DNA from: Aldrovandia affinis | Taxonomy: Eukaryota; Chordata; Actinopteri; Notacanthiformes; Halosauridae | Direction of reading: 5' to 3' | DNA length: 64,000 bases | Assembly (NCBI GenBank): GCA_029706075.1 | Contig: JAINUG010000047.1 | Coordinates: 4,709,830 to 4,773,829 of the forward strand | In this document: piece after piece, positions 35,313 to 48,400 of the stretch | How the letters are laid out: each line of letters opens with the position of its first letter | How positions within the stretch are numbered: position 1 is the stretch's first letter | Made by a program: the position numbers and the translations under genes | Notes under the pieces: generated by a model | The model's database searches: none | Told to the model about the DNA's origin: nothing | Seen by the model: the letters and a program-made list of their open reading frames with translations, nothing else

Positions 35313-36769
35313 AATGAACTCATTTTATACATAAGCATGCATGAATCCAATGCGGTTCGATTTTCCAAAAGGGATATTTTCATAGGGTGGGGTCTGTTAA
35401 GATTTGATGAATACCATATATATTGGGACACATCCCCCAATATTCAGATATGCTCAAAATGTCCCCCCCAATATATAGCCTAGCTGATATAAAAAATATA
35501 AATAAATTGATTTGGTCCCCCCCAATGTTGACTCCATGGTTACGGCCTTGCTCTGAGCACATACTGTATATCGGCAGTATGGATACCGCTCATCTGACTG
35601 CCTTTTGCTTTGTGGGGGAAGAACCCTCTTGCTCGGATGATGAACAGAATGATTTATAGCCTGACAGGAGGACACAGGGGTGGGGGGGGCAGCTGACAAT
35701 ATGGGTTTCTGAATACTGAAATGGCCTATTGACACCATTTCTTTTAATGGTACTTAATATAATGTAGAAGGTATTGTTACATTGTTTAAAGCTACATGTG
35801 ACCCCTTTCACATAAGGCATTGTTTTGATGCTTTGAACTAAACATGACCCAATAAGGTAGGGTTTTTACAAGAGCAATCCACACTCAGAACATGCTCAGT
35901 GATTGAAGAGAAGTGCCCCTAATCAGGAGTTCAGTACCCTAACCACTACAACATGCTGCTGTCCATTCCTGCATATACTTCACTCATGTAGCAGAGCTGT
36001 AATGGAGCGTTACAAAAAGTCTGCTTTCTCCTTCCTGCAAAATCACACTCATGTGATTGGTATCCTTTCTTAGTTTTTGCAGGCCATTGTAGCATTGAAC
36101 AATGCAATATATTTGCTGCACATTAGGCAAGTCCTAACCTTAATAACATTTTTTTTGTGTACACTGTACATAGAGACGATTTTACTAAATACCTCAGCAG
36201 TGTTTCTGATGGTAAAGGGGCTAATGGGGCTAAAGATGGGAAATCCCTGAAGAACCTCAGCCAGTCAATGCAGGTGTACAATAATCAAACAACATACTCA
36301 AGTTATGCTCATTAGATACAGTATAAGGTACATTTAAGCAAGAATGTATTCATGTCAAATAAAATTACAGCAACTGTATATTAACCTGCAGTGTTGAGCA
36401 ACCCTCTTTAACAACTGCTTAATTGGCACATCCACTTGTGCCACTTAATTCTTTTTGGTATTCATTTAGTTGAATATTGAATTGACCTTGAACAAGCAGT
36501 TTTTTTAAAATTGGTTCATCACTTGATAGGATGTCAGTGGATTACAATAGGAATGTTACATGCATTGATATTTGCCCTAAGGGGCAATACAGTAGTATTT
36601 ATGATTCTCTTAAAACTGAAATTTGCTTTCTGTATATACCCAGAAGGTCAACTCAATGCATCAAATACGTCCCATTTATGTATCTATTATGTTACCCATT
36701 TCAGAGCCTTGAAGAGAAAAGCACCACTGAAGCCCTACTTGAAATGAAGATTGAATTCTATTAATTAAT
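35313..36769. other. Unassigned sequence, one probable repeat
   Basis: The part around 35390-35560 has mirrored C- and G-tracts (CCCCCCCAATAT, CCCCCCCAATGT) separated by AT-rich DNA and looks like a repeat copy. I could not define ends or a target duplication. The rest holds nothing recognisable. Confidence 0.35.
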
Positions 36770-37345
36770 TTCATCCATCAGTTCCATCAGGTTGGATTGG
36801 AACTATTGGTGAACAGCCATTTTCAAATCTTTCCCAGATTCTCAATGGGGGTGAGGTCTGTGCTTTGGGTCACTCCAGGATATATATATTTTTAAACTTT
36901 TAAACCACTCCAATGTGGCTTTTGCTGTGTGCTTTGACTCCGACTCAATATAAATCTTCTCCCAAGTCAGTTGCAAAATGCAGCAGGTTTTCCTCCAAAA
37001 TCTGTCTATATCTTGTGCCAAACATTTGCCCTCTATTTTAACAAGTTTTCCAGTCCCTGAAGCAGAGAAGCATCCCCATAGAATTAGGCTCCCACCATGT
37101 TTCACGGTAGGGATAGTATTCTTGGGATGATGCAGTGTTAGACTTGCGCCAAACATGGCACTAACGTTGATGCCAAAAAGTGAAATCTTCATCTCTTCAG
37201 ACCATATAATCTTCCTCCACTTGATTTCAGCCTCCCACATGCCTTCTGGCAAACTCAAGATGATTTCATGTATACTTACATGTACTATATATGCTTATAA
37301 CATCCATGGATCAGCCACTCCAATGTCTTCTTGGATTATTACGGT
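36770..37345 (-). mobile_element. Tc1-like transposon remnant
   Basis: The minus-strand frame (37258-36842) contains [37 protein letters not shown] and CFSASGTGKLVKIEGK, then AKATLEWFKSLKI, all Tc1 transposase. The segment normally reading QQDNDPKHTA is changed to IESESKHTA. Both terminal regions are lost. Confidence 0.85.
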
Positions 37346-38884
37346 TTTTATACCCACTGTATATGGACAGCATGATCCACACTTCATTCCTCTTAATTTG
37401 CTCAATTACCCCTTCACCACGGTTAATGTAAAGCCTCAATTACCAACAAACTCGTCATATTTTGAGTTCTAAAAAAATTCTTTGCATTAAGGGGACAACT
37501 TAAATTCAAGTGGTTTTCCAGGTTCTTTTTGACCATGAAAATCCAAAAACATCCCACACAGTTGAATGCTCCCAAAGTGTATTCACTATACCAAAGACAG
37601 TGTTTCGATGAGGTAGGCCTTTTGCTAGGTCTTCAGCACCTTTGAAACGTTGTCATAGTGTTCCAGTAAATGAACTCACTTTGGGAGCATTGAGCCATGC
37701 GGGATATTCACTCTAATGAACATGTACATGGTGACAGAACACACAACAGCTATAATAATATATGCCATTTAGCGGACTCTTTTATCCAAATCAACTTACA
37801 GTAGTAAATGCATACATTTTTCAGCACGCGGCCCCAATGGGAATATATGTAATACCTTTGACTATCTGGAAGATGACACAATCTAATATATGGCAATACT
37901 GAACAGCGGATATAAGACAACTGAGTTGTGAGGGTGTATCAGTGTGTGTGTTACTCAAAATTCGAGCCCTAATAGCTATGCAGTTTTCCAGGGACATGAC
38001 ATCCCCTGAAATAGTTCCTGCTTGAAAGTCAAAGGTCACAACTTAATTCTCCAGCCACTTCTCAGGGCAGAAGTGGACCACAAGGGGAAGTGATGTGGTG
38101 CTGATAATCTAGCAAGGTTGCATCATAGTACACATGGCTGTGTGCTCAGCTAGCAGATTTAGTGCCAAAAGACCCTGAAGCTTCTCAAACAATCACTTTA
38201 CCACTTTAAGAGCTAACACTTTCATGAAGTAAATGAAAGAATACTTCATAACATTAGAGAACATTGGACTGAACAGAAATTGAGAACTGGTGTCATTCCA
38301 ATACAAAAAAGTCCTAATCTTCTCCAATTTCAACAATGATTCTGAATCCAATTCTAATACACACCCTTTTCTTTCAAAAGAGCGGAATTATTATTATTAC
38401 AATATTACTCCATTATTTCAATTTCTTTACAGAAGGAACATTTAAACATTTTCTGTAATATTGCTAATATTTGTTTACATTTCACCCAAAGAGAATCCTT
38501 TAGGACGTAAACCTCCCATTCTGATAAAGTGTCCACACTGCCCTCTTGTGTAAATGTTTACGACTCATTTTAGAAAGTAAGAAACATATTAACGAGCAAG
38601 ACACTGAAAAGAATGTCATTTTGTAGAAAGGTTTACTCTGTAGGTACTATTTTATGAAACATAATGACAACCTTACAGCACTGTTGGAACATTTGTTGTT
38701 CTGTCGATGCTTAAAAAAGCAAATGTTTTAAATGCAAGTTCATTTAAACAAACCACAGAAATTTGAAAAGATCAAACGTGGAACACCATTGGCATATTTA
38801 CAGTTAAAATGTTGAACACACCTTTGCTGCAAAACCTTTTTCAATATTGATATTCTCTTCCTTCGACAAAAAAATTGACTTTCT
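37346..38884. other. Unassigned sequence with a small inverted repeat and a SINE/LINE tail
   Basis: GAATGCTCCCAAAGTG (near 37565) recurs inverted as CACTTTGGGAGCATT (near 37677), possibly a MITE or SINE end. At 37765-37803, GCCATTTAGCGGACTCTTTT is a degraded L2/SINE tail. No exon is seen. Confidence 0.4.
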
Positions 38885-38900
38885 GTATTTCAACACACAT

Positions 38901-38941
<41 letters not shown>

Positions 38942-38952
38942 ATACACGCACG
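38885..38952. repeat. (TA)n(TG)n microsatellite
   Basis: About nine TA units pass into about ten TG units, then ACGC repeats. It lies about 200 bp beyond the UTP15 stop codon, so probably within or just past its 3' UTR. Confidence 0.95.
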
Positions 38953-39158
38953 CACGCAGGCGCAGGCATCGCTTCCATGTTGCCTTCTTACATTTGTTAA
39001 AAAGAATGCTGGTGTATCATACAGTGGTCTTTTTAAAACTGCCAAGTGCAAAGGGTCCAGTTGTTGCACAGTGAAAATGGTGAACACTTTCCCGATCACC
39101 TGACTGAACTTTTTGTGGCTGTAATCTGGAGAAGTCACGTACATCTGGGGGTTTTCTT

Positions 39159-39484
39159 TCATGTCTTATGTATGCGCTGGTTTCTCATGAGATTCCAGGA
39201 GCGGATACTGCCAGCTGACACCAGTTCCCACGAAACAGTTGGCTGGGGGGAATCAAGAGGCCTGGATGCTCTGGCCCTGCCCCCCATCACTGCCACACCA
39301 TTGGCTCTGCTCTCTTGGGTGGCCGCCTCCTTCTTGGTGGTCATGGTGGTAAAGAGGGTGTCCAGCATGCCCAGCACCTCCACCAGCTCCTGCTGGAGGT
39401 CGATTTCCTTCTCGATCAGCTCCTGCAGCTTTACAATCTGTTTGTCCACGACTGCCGACTGCCCCACCACCTGTACATAGATGT
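39159..39484 (-). CDS. UTP15: UTP15 coding exon 12 (last), stop codon
   Basis: Reads [20 protein letters not shown], then [20 protein letters not shown], the end of the UTP15 C-terminal domain. After TTMTTKKEA it continues about 50 residues that I cannot align to the human tail, ending RIHKT and TGA at 39161-39159. The first two bases complete an Asp codon begun in the previous exon. I see no AATAAA on this strand in the next 600 bp. Confidence 0.93.
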
Positions 39485-42400
39485 CTGACCGCAGATACGC
39501 AAGGCAAAATTAGTGCCATGAGGAATATTAGTAAAATAGTAAGATCAAGTATAATGATAAAAACAGGCCATTCAACCTCTCCTGGCTCAAGGTTTGTCTA
39601 TAATCAAGACAGAATCAAAAACTCTGTCCAGCTTCATCTTAAATGATTTCAGTTAGATGACTCCACAGTAAACCCAGGCATCACATTGTTGGAGAATTTA
39701 AAAGGATCATTAACGATGTCAATAGAAAACATTTCTCCCACTGACAATATTGTGAAAGACCCAAAATGCACCAATATAAAAAAGTAACAGTATCCACATC
39801 TCATAATATTATTAATACTCACCCAAAATCATCTCAGCAACATTCACCAAAACTGGTGCAAATCTGGGGTCAACAACATTGCTGAAAGCAGAACAAAAGT
39901 CAAAATTATTCCTGTTTAAATTTCATTAGGTACAGTGATACGGATTTGATGTCTTTACAATCTAGAATGCCATATTTTCAGGAAAATGTAAGAGGACTGG
40001 TCTGATCGCCACACATCTAAGGAGATAACACAGAAGCAAGAAGCCAGAATTGTGAGCCACAGTGCTGAGGTTATTAGTCTTGTTCGAAGAACGCTTCCGA
40101 TATTACCAGATGAGGAAGCTGAGAAGGACAGACAGGCTCTTTTCATCCCGACCAGCAAGGGCGTTTTTTAGGGTCCCTCTGCGGTTCAGCTCCTGCATCA
40201 CGGCCACGGTCACCTGAGGAGTCTTCATTCGAATCCGGGGCTGTGAGAGAGCAGACACATCTGAATATACAGGGTATGTTCTAAAATGGGAAAGAACAAA
40301 TAATACCATTCAAATCAAGATAACTGGCTAAGAGTCAATCCGACGTTGTTCATTATGACCGTATTAAGCAGTGCTAAAATGTTCTCCCCTATTTAGAAAA
40401 CATTTTGAATTCCATGGCTACTGAAAATCAAATACATATGTTTTTCAACATGTTGCTGTTAACATTTGACCCTTAATGTAATCAGACAGTTAAGTGGTTT
40501 AATTGTATTCCACTGGATTATATTCCTAAATATAAAACTGGGTACATCTTGTCGTAACAGTGAAGTTTGAATATAAATGGTCTATTCTCCAGTAGCCTTA
40601 ACAGTCAAATGCCCTTTTTTAAAGTTCAGCACTCTGAATACTGAACACAAGTGGTATTACATATTACAAAACAGGATACCAATGATCAAATAAATCACCA
40701 AATTCGTTGATAGGCAGAACAATCTGGTGAATCAACCTTCATCAAAATATACAACTCACAATTCAATTAAAATGAACAGCTGGTTGAGCTGGGACCAGAT
40801 CTCCAAAGGAAAAAAATCTGAACTCTAGCTACCAACAGGTCACACTTTATGCAAAGGTTTACACTTTGATGCTTCAATCACTGTGGAAGGCTCCATAGTG
40901 TCTCTGTCCCAGTCAGCCAGGAGTCTTGGAGTGACCCTGGACAACCAGCTTCCCGGGCCACATAGCAGCAATCACCCGGACCTGCCGATTCTCCCTCCAC
41001 AACATCCGGAGGATCCGACCGTTCCTCACCCAAGAGGCCACACTCCTGGTCCAGGCCCTGGTGATCTTACGTCTGGACTACTGCAATTCCTTTCTGGCAG
41101 GCCTACCGGCCTATGCCATCAAGCCATTGCAACTAGTCCAGAATGCTGTCGCACACCTGGTGTTCAATCAACCTAAGTCCACCCATGACACCCCTCTACT
41201 CTCCTCTCTGCACTGGCTCCCCATCACAGCACGTATCAGATTCAAATCACTTGCGCTTGCTTTTCAAGTGGCTAGAGGAACTGCTCCCCCTTGCCTCCAG
41301 ACACTCATCACACTCTACACCCCAGCCAGACCCCTCCGCTCCGCCTCCTCTGGCAAACTGACTGTCCCATCCCTCCCTCCAGGCGCCCTGCAGCCGCTCC
41401 TTGCGGTCTGTCCTGAACCCTCGGTGGTGGAACGACCTTCCGCAATCGGTCAGGACCGCGGAATTACTTGCGATCTTCCGCAAGAGACAAAACCCACCTT
41501 TTCAGACTCCACTACCACTGAATTCTGTACATCTACCCAATTGTCATCACCACTGCCTACTTGCTCAATACATCTTGTATATGTATCCCTGCTTACTCAT
41601 AAAAATTAAAAAAAAGATAATAATACAATTAATAAAAATTACTAACCTTTTCCTTCCCAGTGTTGCAGTGGTCTACAACGATGTCTATCGCTGTATTACT
41701 ACACTGATCTCTTGCGTGAACTATGATTGTTCCTACCATGTATTAATGCACATCTTGTAAGTTGCTCTGGATAAGAGTGTCTGCTAAATGCTTAAAATGT
41801 AAATGTAAAACTTTTAAGTGTTTATAAATTGTAAATTAATCCCTCCCTCCTTAGCCCATGCAGGATTCATTTACAATTTGGGGGAAGGCCCAGCAGAAGC
41901 CAGGTTCAGACTCCCTTTTTATATTTTTGTTTTGGATCACTTACTACCACGATATATCTTTTTAAGATCGCCATTGACATGACCACTCATGTTGAGAATC
42001 ATGGTGATGCCAAACATCCATAAGGCCTGGGGAAGGCAGCTTGGTTTATACAGAGATGTTGTTTGAGCTGATATTTGGAGAGACATAATATGCTACCAGG
42101 TGACAAGGCCAATCATACCATGTTGACCTCCGCTTTCAAACATGCTGGACCACTGCATGACCAAGTGAGTGAAAGTGATATTTACTTGATAGTCATCTAA
42201 TTCGTTGCCTTACTGGTATATTGGAATTGACAAGTGTGTGTGTTGGGGGACGATGGGATTATAATAAATGGATAAATCCACACCTGCCACAACAACGAAT
42301 TAGGTGACTATCAAGTAAATAGCACTTTCACTACACAACTTTCTGGCATTTTTGCATAGGCTAATTCCTCTTTGTACCGTGTTCACAGCCAGGTTCTGTG

Positions 42401-45400
42401 GAAAATCATTAAGAAAACTCAATTGTGAAACTTGGAAATCAAGTAACCTGCATGTTATGCAGAAATGTATCACGTTTATAACAATTTCACAAAAATTGGT
42501 TGAGAATTAAGTGAGTGACAGTAGATTTTATCAGGGGAAGTCTGCATCTCTCAATACACAAGCGTTGTTTAGACGCAGATCTTGCCCGTGCCAATATGGC
42601 GACTGTGCAGACGCATCTCTGCAACATACAACAGCAACCAATGCGGCATCTACGTATTTATAACTATGGTGAAGCCAGTGAAAAGCGTTCGTCAGCTGCA
42701 GTACTAACGGGTACATGTGCTGCATGGGGTAAACTACACTCATTCACCAGAGCAAGCGGGTACACAAAAATAATAATAATAATAACACGCACTAATAAAA
42801 AGCACTTTTTATTTCCAAATCTGGGAGGATACAGCACATGGCCGTAAGGTCGGAGTTAGGCTGATTTTCCGGGAGCCTTCCACCAAAATCGGGAGGGTTA
42901 GCGTGTCTGCAAAATGCACGTCCTTGACAATCTGGTCAACATTTTGGACAGACTGTTGGGTAGTATTTCTTGCATTCCATTTCTGACCAACTGATTTTAA
43001 AACAAACCAGAAAATGTATTAGAGCACTAAAATATTGGTTTTATTGCAATGGAGAAAATAATCTAGAATGCAAAAAAAAAAAAAAAAAACAATGCAAAAG
43101 GTTTCAGAGCCAAATACTTTGGCTCTTGGAACAGGACCAGCCTTTTCTCATAGCCCTCTCACTGGGATGTCCACTATTCTTACCCAGTGCGTGTGACATG
43201 CATGGCGCCGAAATGGAAATCATGACCCAGCTTCAGAGTGCCAACTGGCCACAGTGCCTCTGCCTCATTAGAGCCCAGAAAACACCACGTGTCCCACATA
43301 AACAGACTCCTGGACCTTGTTTTGTGTGGACATGTCACAAAATGTGCACTGTCCCACTATCCAACAGCAGGGGGTGGCACTACAAAGAGTGAGGGGGAAC
43401 AATGAAAAGCTCTGGTTTGAACAGGAGTAGATGTTGCCTGAACAATGGCTGAACACCTATTGAGAATGATTTATGAAGGATAACAAACACCTGAGACCAC
43501 GGGTGCAATTCAACATGGCAGCACCCTGCTGCTAGATTCACAGCAAACTGCTACCAAACTAAAAATAAATAAATCGGAATAAAACTTTCTCTCCCAAAGA
43601 CGACCTGGATGATTTAGAAAAATACATCGACGAGCATTACAACAAACTGTGCATAATGACAACTCTAAATTCGAAATGCTTCTGCAACTCATCCACCGAC
43701 ACAGAAGACCTGACTGCAGACAATACAGAGGTTAGTATCTTACTATCTATCAATTCCAAACTTTCATCACTCGATGCTAGAATAGCACTCATCAAAGTTC
43801 TCCACAAAGAATTCCAAGGAATTCTTGGAAACAGTCTGGAATTCAGCCAGGAGGAGATCGCATCACTCATAAAAGAAAATCAAACATTACAAACCACCAT
43901 TAAAACACTTACCACCCAGATGGCAACTGTTGCAAACAAAAACTAAGAAATTAGAGACTATTCTGGCTATACAGTAACGGAGCATGAGTGACAACCAGAT
44001 TTTTTCAGGAATTCCAGAAAACTCATCCGATGAATCAGAAAAATTAATTAAACAATTTATACAAACATCCCTGAAACTAAAGCCAGAGACAGTTAAAGAA
44101 ATAACATTTCACCATATACACCGTTTAGGAGGAAATAACGGCAACAACAAACGCCCCAGGCCCATCATCACTAAGCTCGAACATTACAAACATAAAGAAC
44201 TTGTTAAAAGCAAGGGAAGGGAGCTGAAAGGAACAAACTATGGTATCAATGACCTTTCTAATTTAATTGCCATTTTGTATGTGCCTACGTATCCAAGCAG
44301 CCATGTTGTTTTGGGGGAATTGTCAAATAACATTGAGATGGAAATGTAATGTTTATTTACTAGAAATATTAAGGTGAAATCACACAATCTACATACACAC
44401 ATATTAGCACATACAACACATAGATCATTAACTACCTCAAATCCACACAAATGCTCTCAATAAAATGAGTAAGTTGGAACATCCGTGATACCGGTTCACA
44501 GGCAAAGACAGCTAAAATTTTAAATCACCTAATCAAGTTAAAGGCTGACATATGTCTATTACAAGAAACCCACTTATCAGAACTGCAAAACATCAGAAAT
44601 GTAAAAACTTCAGTCTCAATTTTGGTCTTGGTGATAGTTTGGTCTTGGAAAAACTTAAGGGAATACTCATATTTCTCACCCCTTCACCAATCATTCTCTT
44701 GCCTTGACTTCTTTCTTACCAGTAATTCAATTATATCCGATACCATTATTCACCCCATCATAATCAGTGATCATGCCCCTGTCTCCTTTCATTTAAATAC
44801 TAAACATTTCAAACAACCTCCCACCAGATGGCGATTCAATGCATCTCTGCTTAAAGACTCAAAAAAAAAAAAAAAAAAAGGGGCCATCCTTCTTGAAAAT
44901 AAATGATTCTCTGGAAATCTCATCCACATTGCTCTGGGAAATGGCCAAAGAAGTACTGAGGGGGGAAATCATTTAATACTCATCACTTCAGAAAAAAGAA
45001 AAAAAGGAACAAGAACTTGAAAATAATCTGGAATAAAAAAAATCTAACAACTGAATGACTCTTATGCTAATAATCCCACAGAACAAATTCAGGGAAGCCA
45101 GATTTCAATTAAATGATATAATTAAAACACAATTCCTGACACAGAGACTGAGGCATGACCATTTTGAATATAATACCAAAATCTGGAAAACATCTTGAAA
45201 ACCAGCTCAAACAAAATAAAGACAAATCAATTATTCCTGTGATAAATAATTCAGCAGGGAGGGCCATGCAGTCACCTCAAGACTAGGTCTAGAAGCACCA
45301 CATTTCCACCACTACTATCTAGCAAACCAGCTTCAATACATCAGAAATTGTATACATCTTAACCAACAGAACAACCCATGGATAGCAATCAGAGTGAAAG

Positions 45401-48400
45401 GAAATTTCAATCACAGATTTACCATTTCTCAGTACAGCCATAAAACACCATAACTGTTTTAGGAACACCATAATCTCAACGACTGAGAGCTTGGTGGAAA
45501 ATCAACAAAACCACAAAGTCCACACTGACACCCTGTAAATACACCCCGATATGGCATAACCCTGACATTCAATTCAACAAAACACCACTTTTCATTAACA
45601 CATGGAAACTAAAAGGTATCACACACCTCGACCACATTTTTCTAAATGGCACATTCATAACATTTAAAGACTTGATCCAGAAGTACGATGTTGGGAAAGA
45701 ACAGTATCTACATTATCTCCAATTAAAATGTCATCAAATCGAGGATCAATATAATAAATAATAACCTCCAGCCACCCGCACTAATAGAATAAATTAATCA
45801 AATAAATCCTAAGAAAACTATATCCAAACTATATAAACTACTATCCACAATCGACTTGACAATATATCTACCAATTCAAAAATGGGGAAAAAGACCTCTC
45901 AATCAGCACCAACACCAACATCTGGACACAAATCTGTATGAAGACCTTTTCAGTGAATAACAATACTAATGCACAACTAATTCAATATAAAGTTATTCAC
46001 GGAGCTCAGCACAAGATGTTTAAGATGGGATTCATAGACTCTGACAAATGCTGTACGCTGAACCCCCCGGATAGCTACTTCCATGCCACCTGGTTCTGCC
46101 CACCCACTCAACATTTCTGGAAAGCAATCATTGACAGAACGTCCCTGCTTTTGGGCTGAGACATTCCACTCTCTCCATCTCTTTTTCTACTGGGAGACCT
46201 TTCAACACTCAACCCCCTATCAAAAACACCAAACTGATACTCACCAATAAACTGATGGGGCAGAAATACATTAAACATCACACAATGTACATGTATAGTC
46301 AAAATAAAGCTATTCTCCTGAAAAAAAATAAAAGAATAAAGTTGTCTCCCAAAGAGGGGGGATGGTTGGCGGCCCAGGATATATTAATATTTTTGAAAAA
46401 AAAGAACAAAATAATGATTTATGAACCATAAGGTCCACCATGGTAGTCCAGTGACAACCAAACTTGTGTCCCCTGTACCAGGAGCAAAGCCGACTTAGGC
46501 CACCAAAGTTGACCCTGATTGTCTTACATTAAAAGAACAAAACAATATTTACCTCCAAGACCGTGTCCAGAGCTTTGGAGACCTGGAAGCTCTTTAGCTG
46601 TTTGTCATACTTTTGCAAATGCATTTTGACTGGTTTGCTGACCAAGAAGTCTTCCTAAAAGTAGAGGAAAAACAAGCAAGCATGAGACAGATATTTCTGC
46701 ATCTGAAAACATTTAACACATTCATCTTCTTTCAGTTAGCCTGCACTGCCTGTCTTCTTAGCAGTAGACAACAAAATGGTAGGACCCGGCCACAGTGGCC
46801 ACAGTTTGAGGCTCCCGAGTGGAATGTAAGATTACATTGTTCGACCGTAAAAATACATTTCACTTAGATAATTGGAAACAGATCCTGCATTGATCATCAG
46901 CTCACCTGTTTGGGTGCATAATTTCGCCCTTTGACAAAGACGCGATATGCTGGCCGTCGCCTCTTTTTACTGCTGGCCTCTGACTTCTCCTCTGGAGATT
47001 TCCTGTGTTTTACGCTCAAGACTCCATTTGTCATGCCAACCACCAAGGCTGCATCTTCGGGCTGAAGACAGATACACAGAAACACAACCAAACTGGTTTG
47101 AGAAGCTGGACAGTGGATTCATAAATCAGTTTGCAGCAAAACAAGGTCTAACATTTAAAAGAATGATCAGTGACTTTCATTTCTAAAGGTTTATGAACAA
47201 GCAATGAACCCTCAACTGTGGAAATTGATAGATTGCATTTACTTACAGCCAGTGCAACACTCAGAATGGAGGCAGCATAGTCAAAGTTGTGTACCACTTT
47301 GTAGTTTGTCGTGTTGTAGACTTTCACGTGTCTTGAAAAGAAAAAAAGCACACGTGGAATCACCAAACAATTTAATATTCGAACTATTCCAATTCCTATT
47401 CCAAATATTGACATTTCCGTAAAGTCCACAAGACTCCCAAAACCATCCCTGTTTAGCATCCCTAAAATTGGCATTAGCAAAAACATTTAAAAGGTAAGGG
47501 TCAATTTTTTCTTTTATTTTTTTAAACCAATTTGTCAGTTTAAAAAATATAATGCACATTCAATTAGCACAGAACTGCCAAAGCATGCTGCCCCTCTCAT
47601 AAGCCCTCACTCACCTGTCCAGTGACCCTGACAACAGTCTCTGACCAGAGCTACTCAGGCACAGGCAGGTCACGGTCTTGTGATGGTTCTTCAGGGACAC
47701 CAGGGCCTGGCCTCCTTTGAGCAGGTCCCAAACCTTCACATACCTTCCACCTGTGAGATGACCACACCACCATGAGGAGCTACAAACTAGGCCTGCTGTA
47801 CTCCTGACGTGTCAAGGCCAATAAGGTAACTACGACAAAGCTTGACCAAGTATGTCAATTTCAAGGGGGATTAGGTCAAGTGACATCCATTACATTGCAT
47901 AATTTATTTTCTTAGTGAACACACTTATTCAGTGCAAATTACATACCTTCTTTTGACATTTTGTTCATGTATACACTACAGAAGAAGCAGCAGCAGGTCA
48001 GGTACCTCGCACAAAAGCAGTGTGTCGCCCAGTATTTGAACGAACAACCTGGTTACAAAGCTAGTTCCCTAACTGCTGCTGCCTTCTTGCCATACTTGAA
48101 GGCAGTCGGGGTGTTCGGTAACCCACCGCCAATTCATTCTGCCAAGGTTGTAACGGTCCCTGTGCTTTACAGTGAAACTGGTGAGTCGAAGGTCAATTGA
48201 AGGCTGCGAATGGCACACTTCTGCATTTACCTGCTGACACCAGAAGTCCCTCAGAGGGGAAGAGCAGGACACTCTCAACGGGCTGGCTGTGATCCATGGT
48301 CATAACGTTCTTGTTCACCCGTGCATCAAACACCTTCACTGTGTGATCATAGGAGCCTGAGGGGGCCGCAGAAGCGGCATGATCAGAATGAATGCACAAC

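Noticed and set aside
38890-39162. Open frame over the TG microsatellite next to UTP15
   Set aside because: Driven by repeat translation (HTHTHI) and overlapping the UTP15 3' end.
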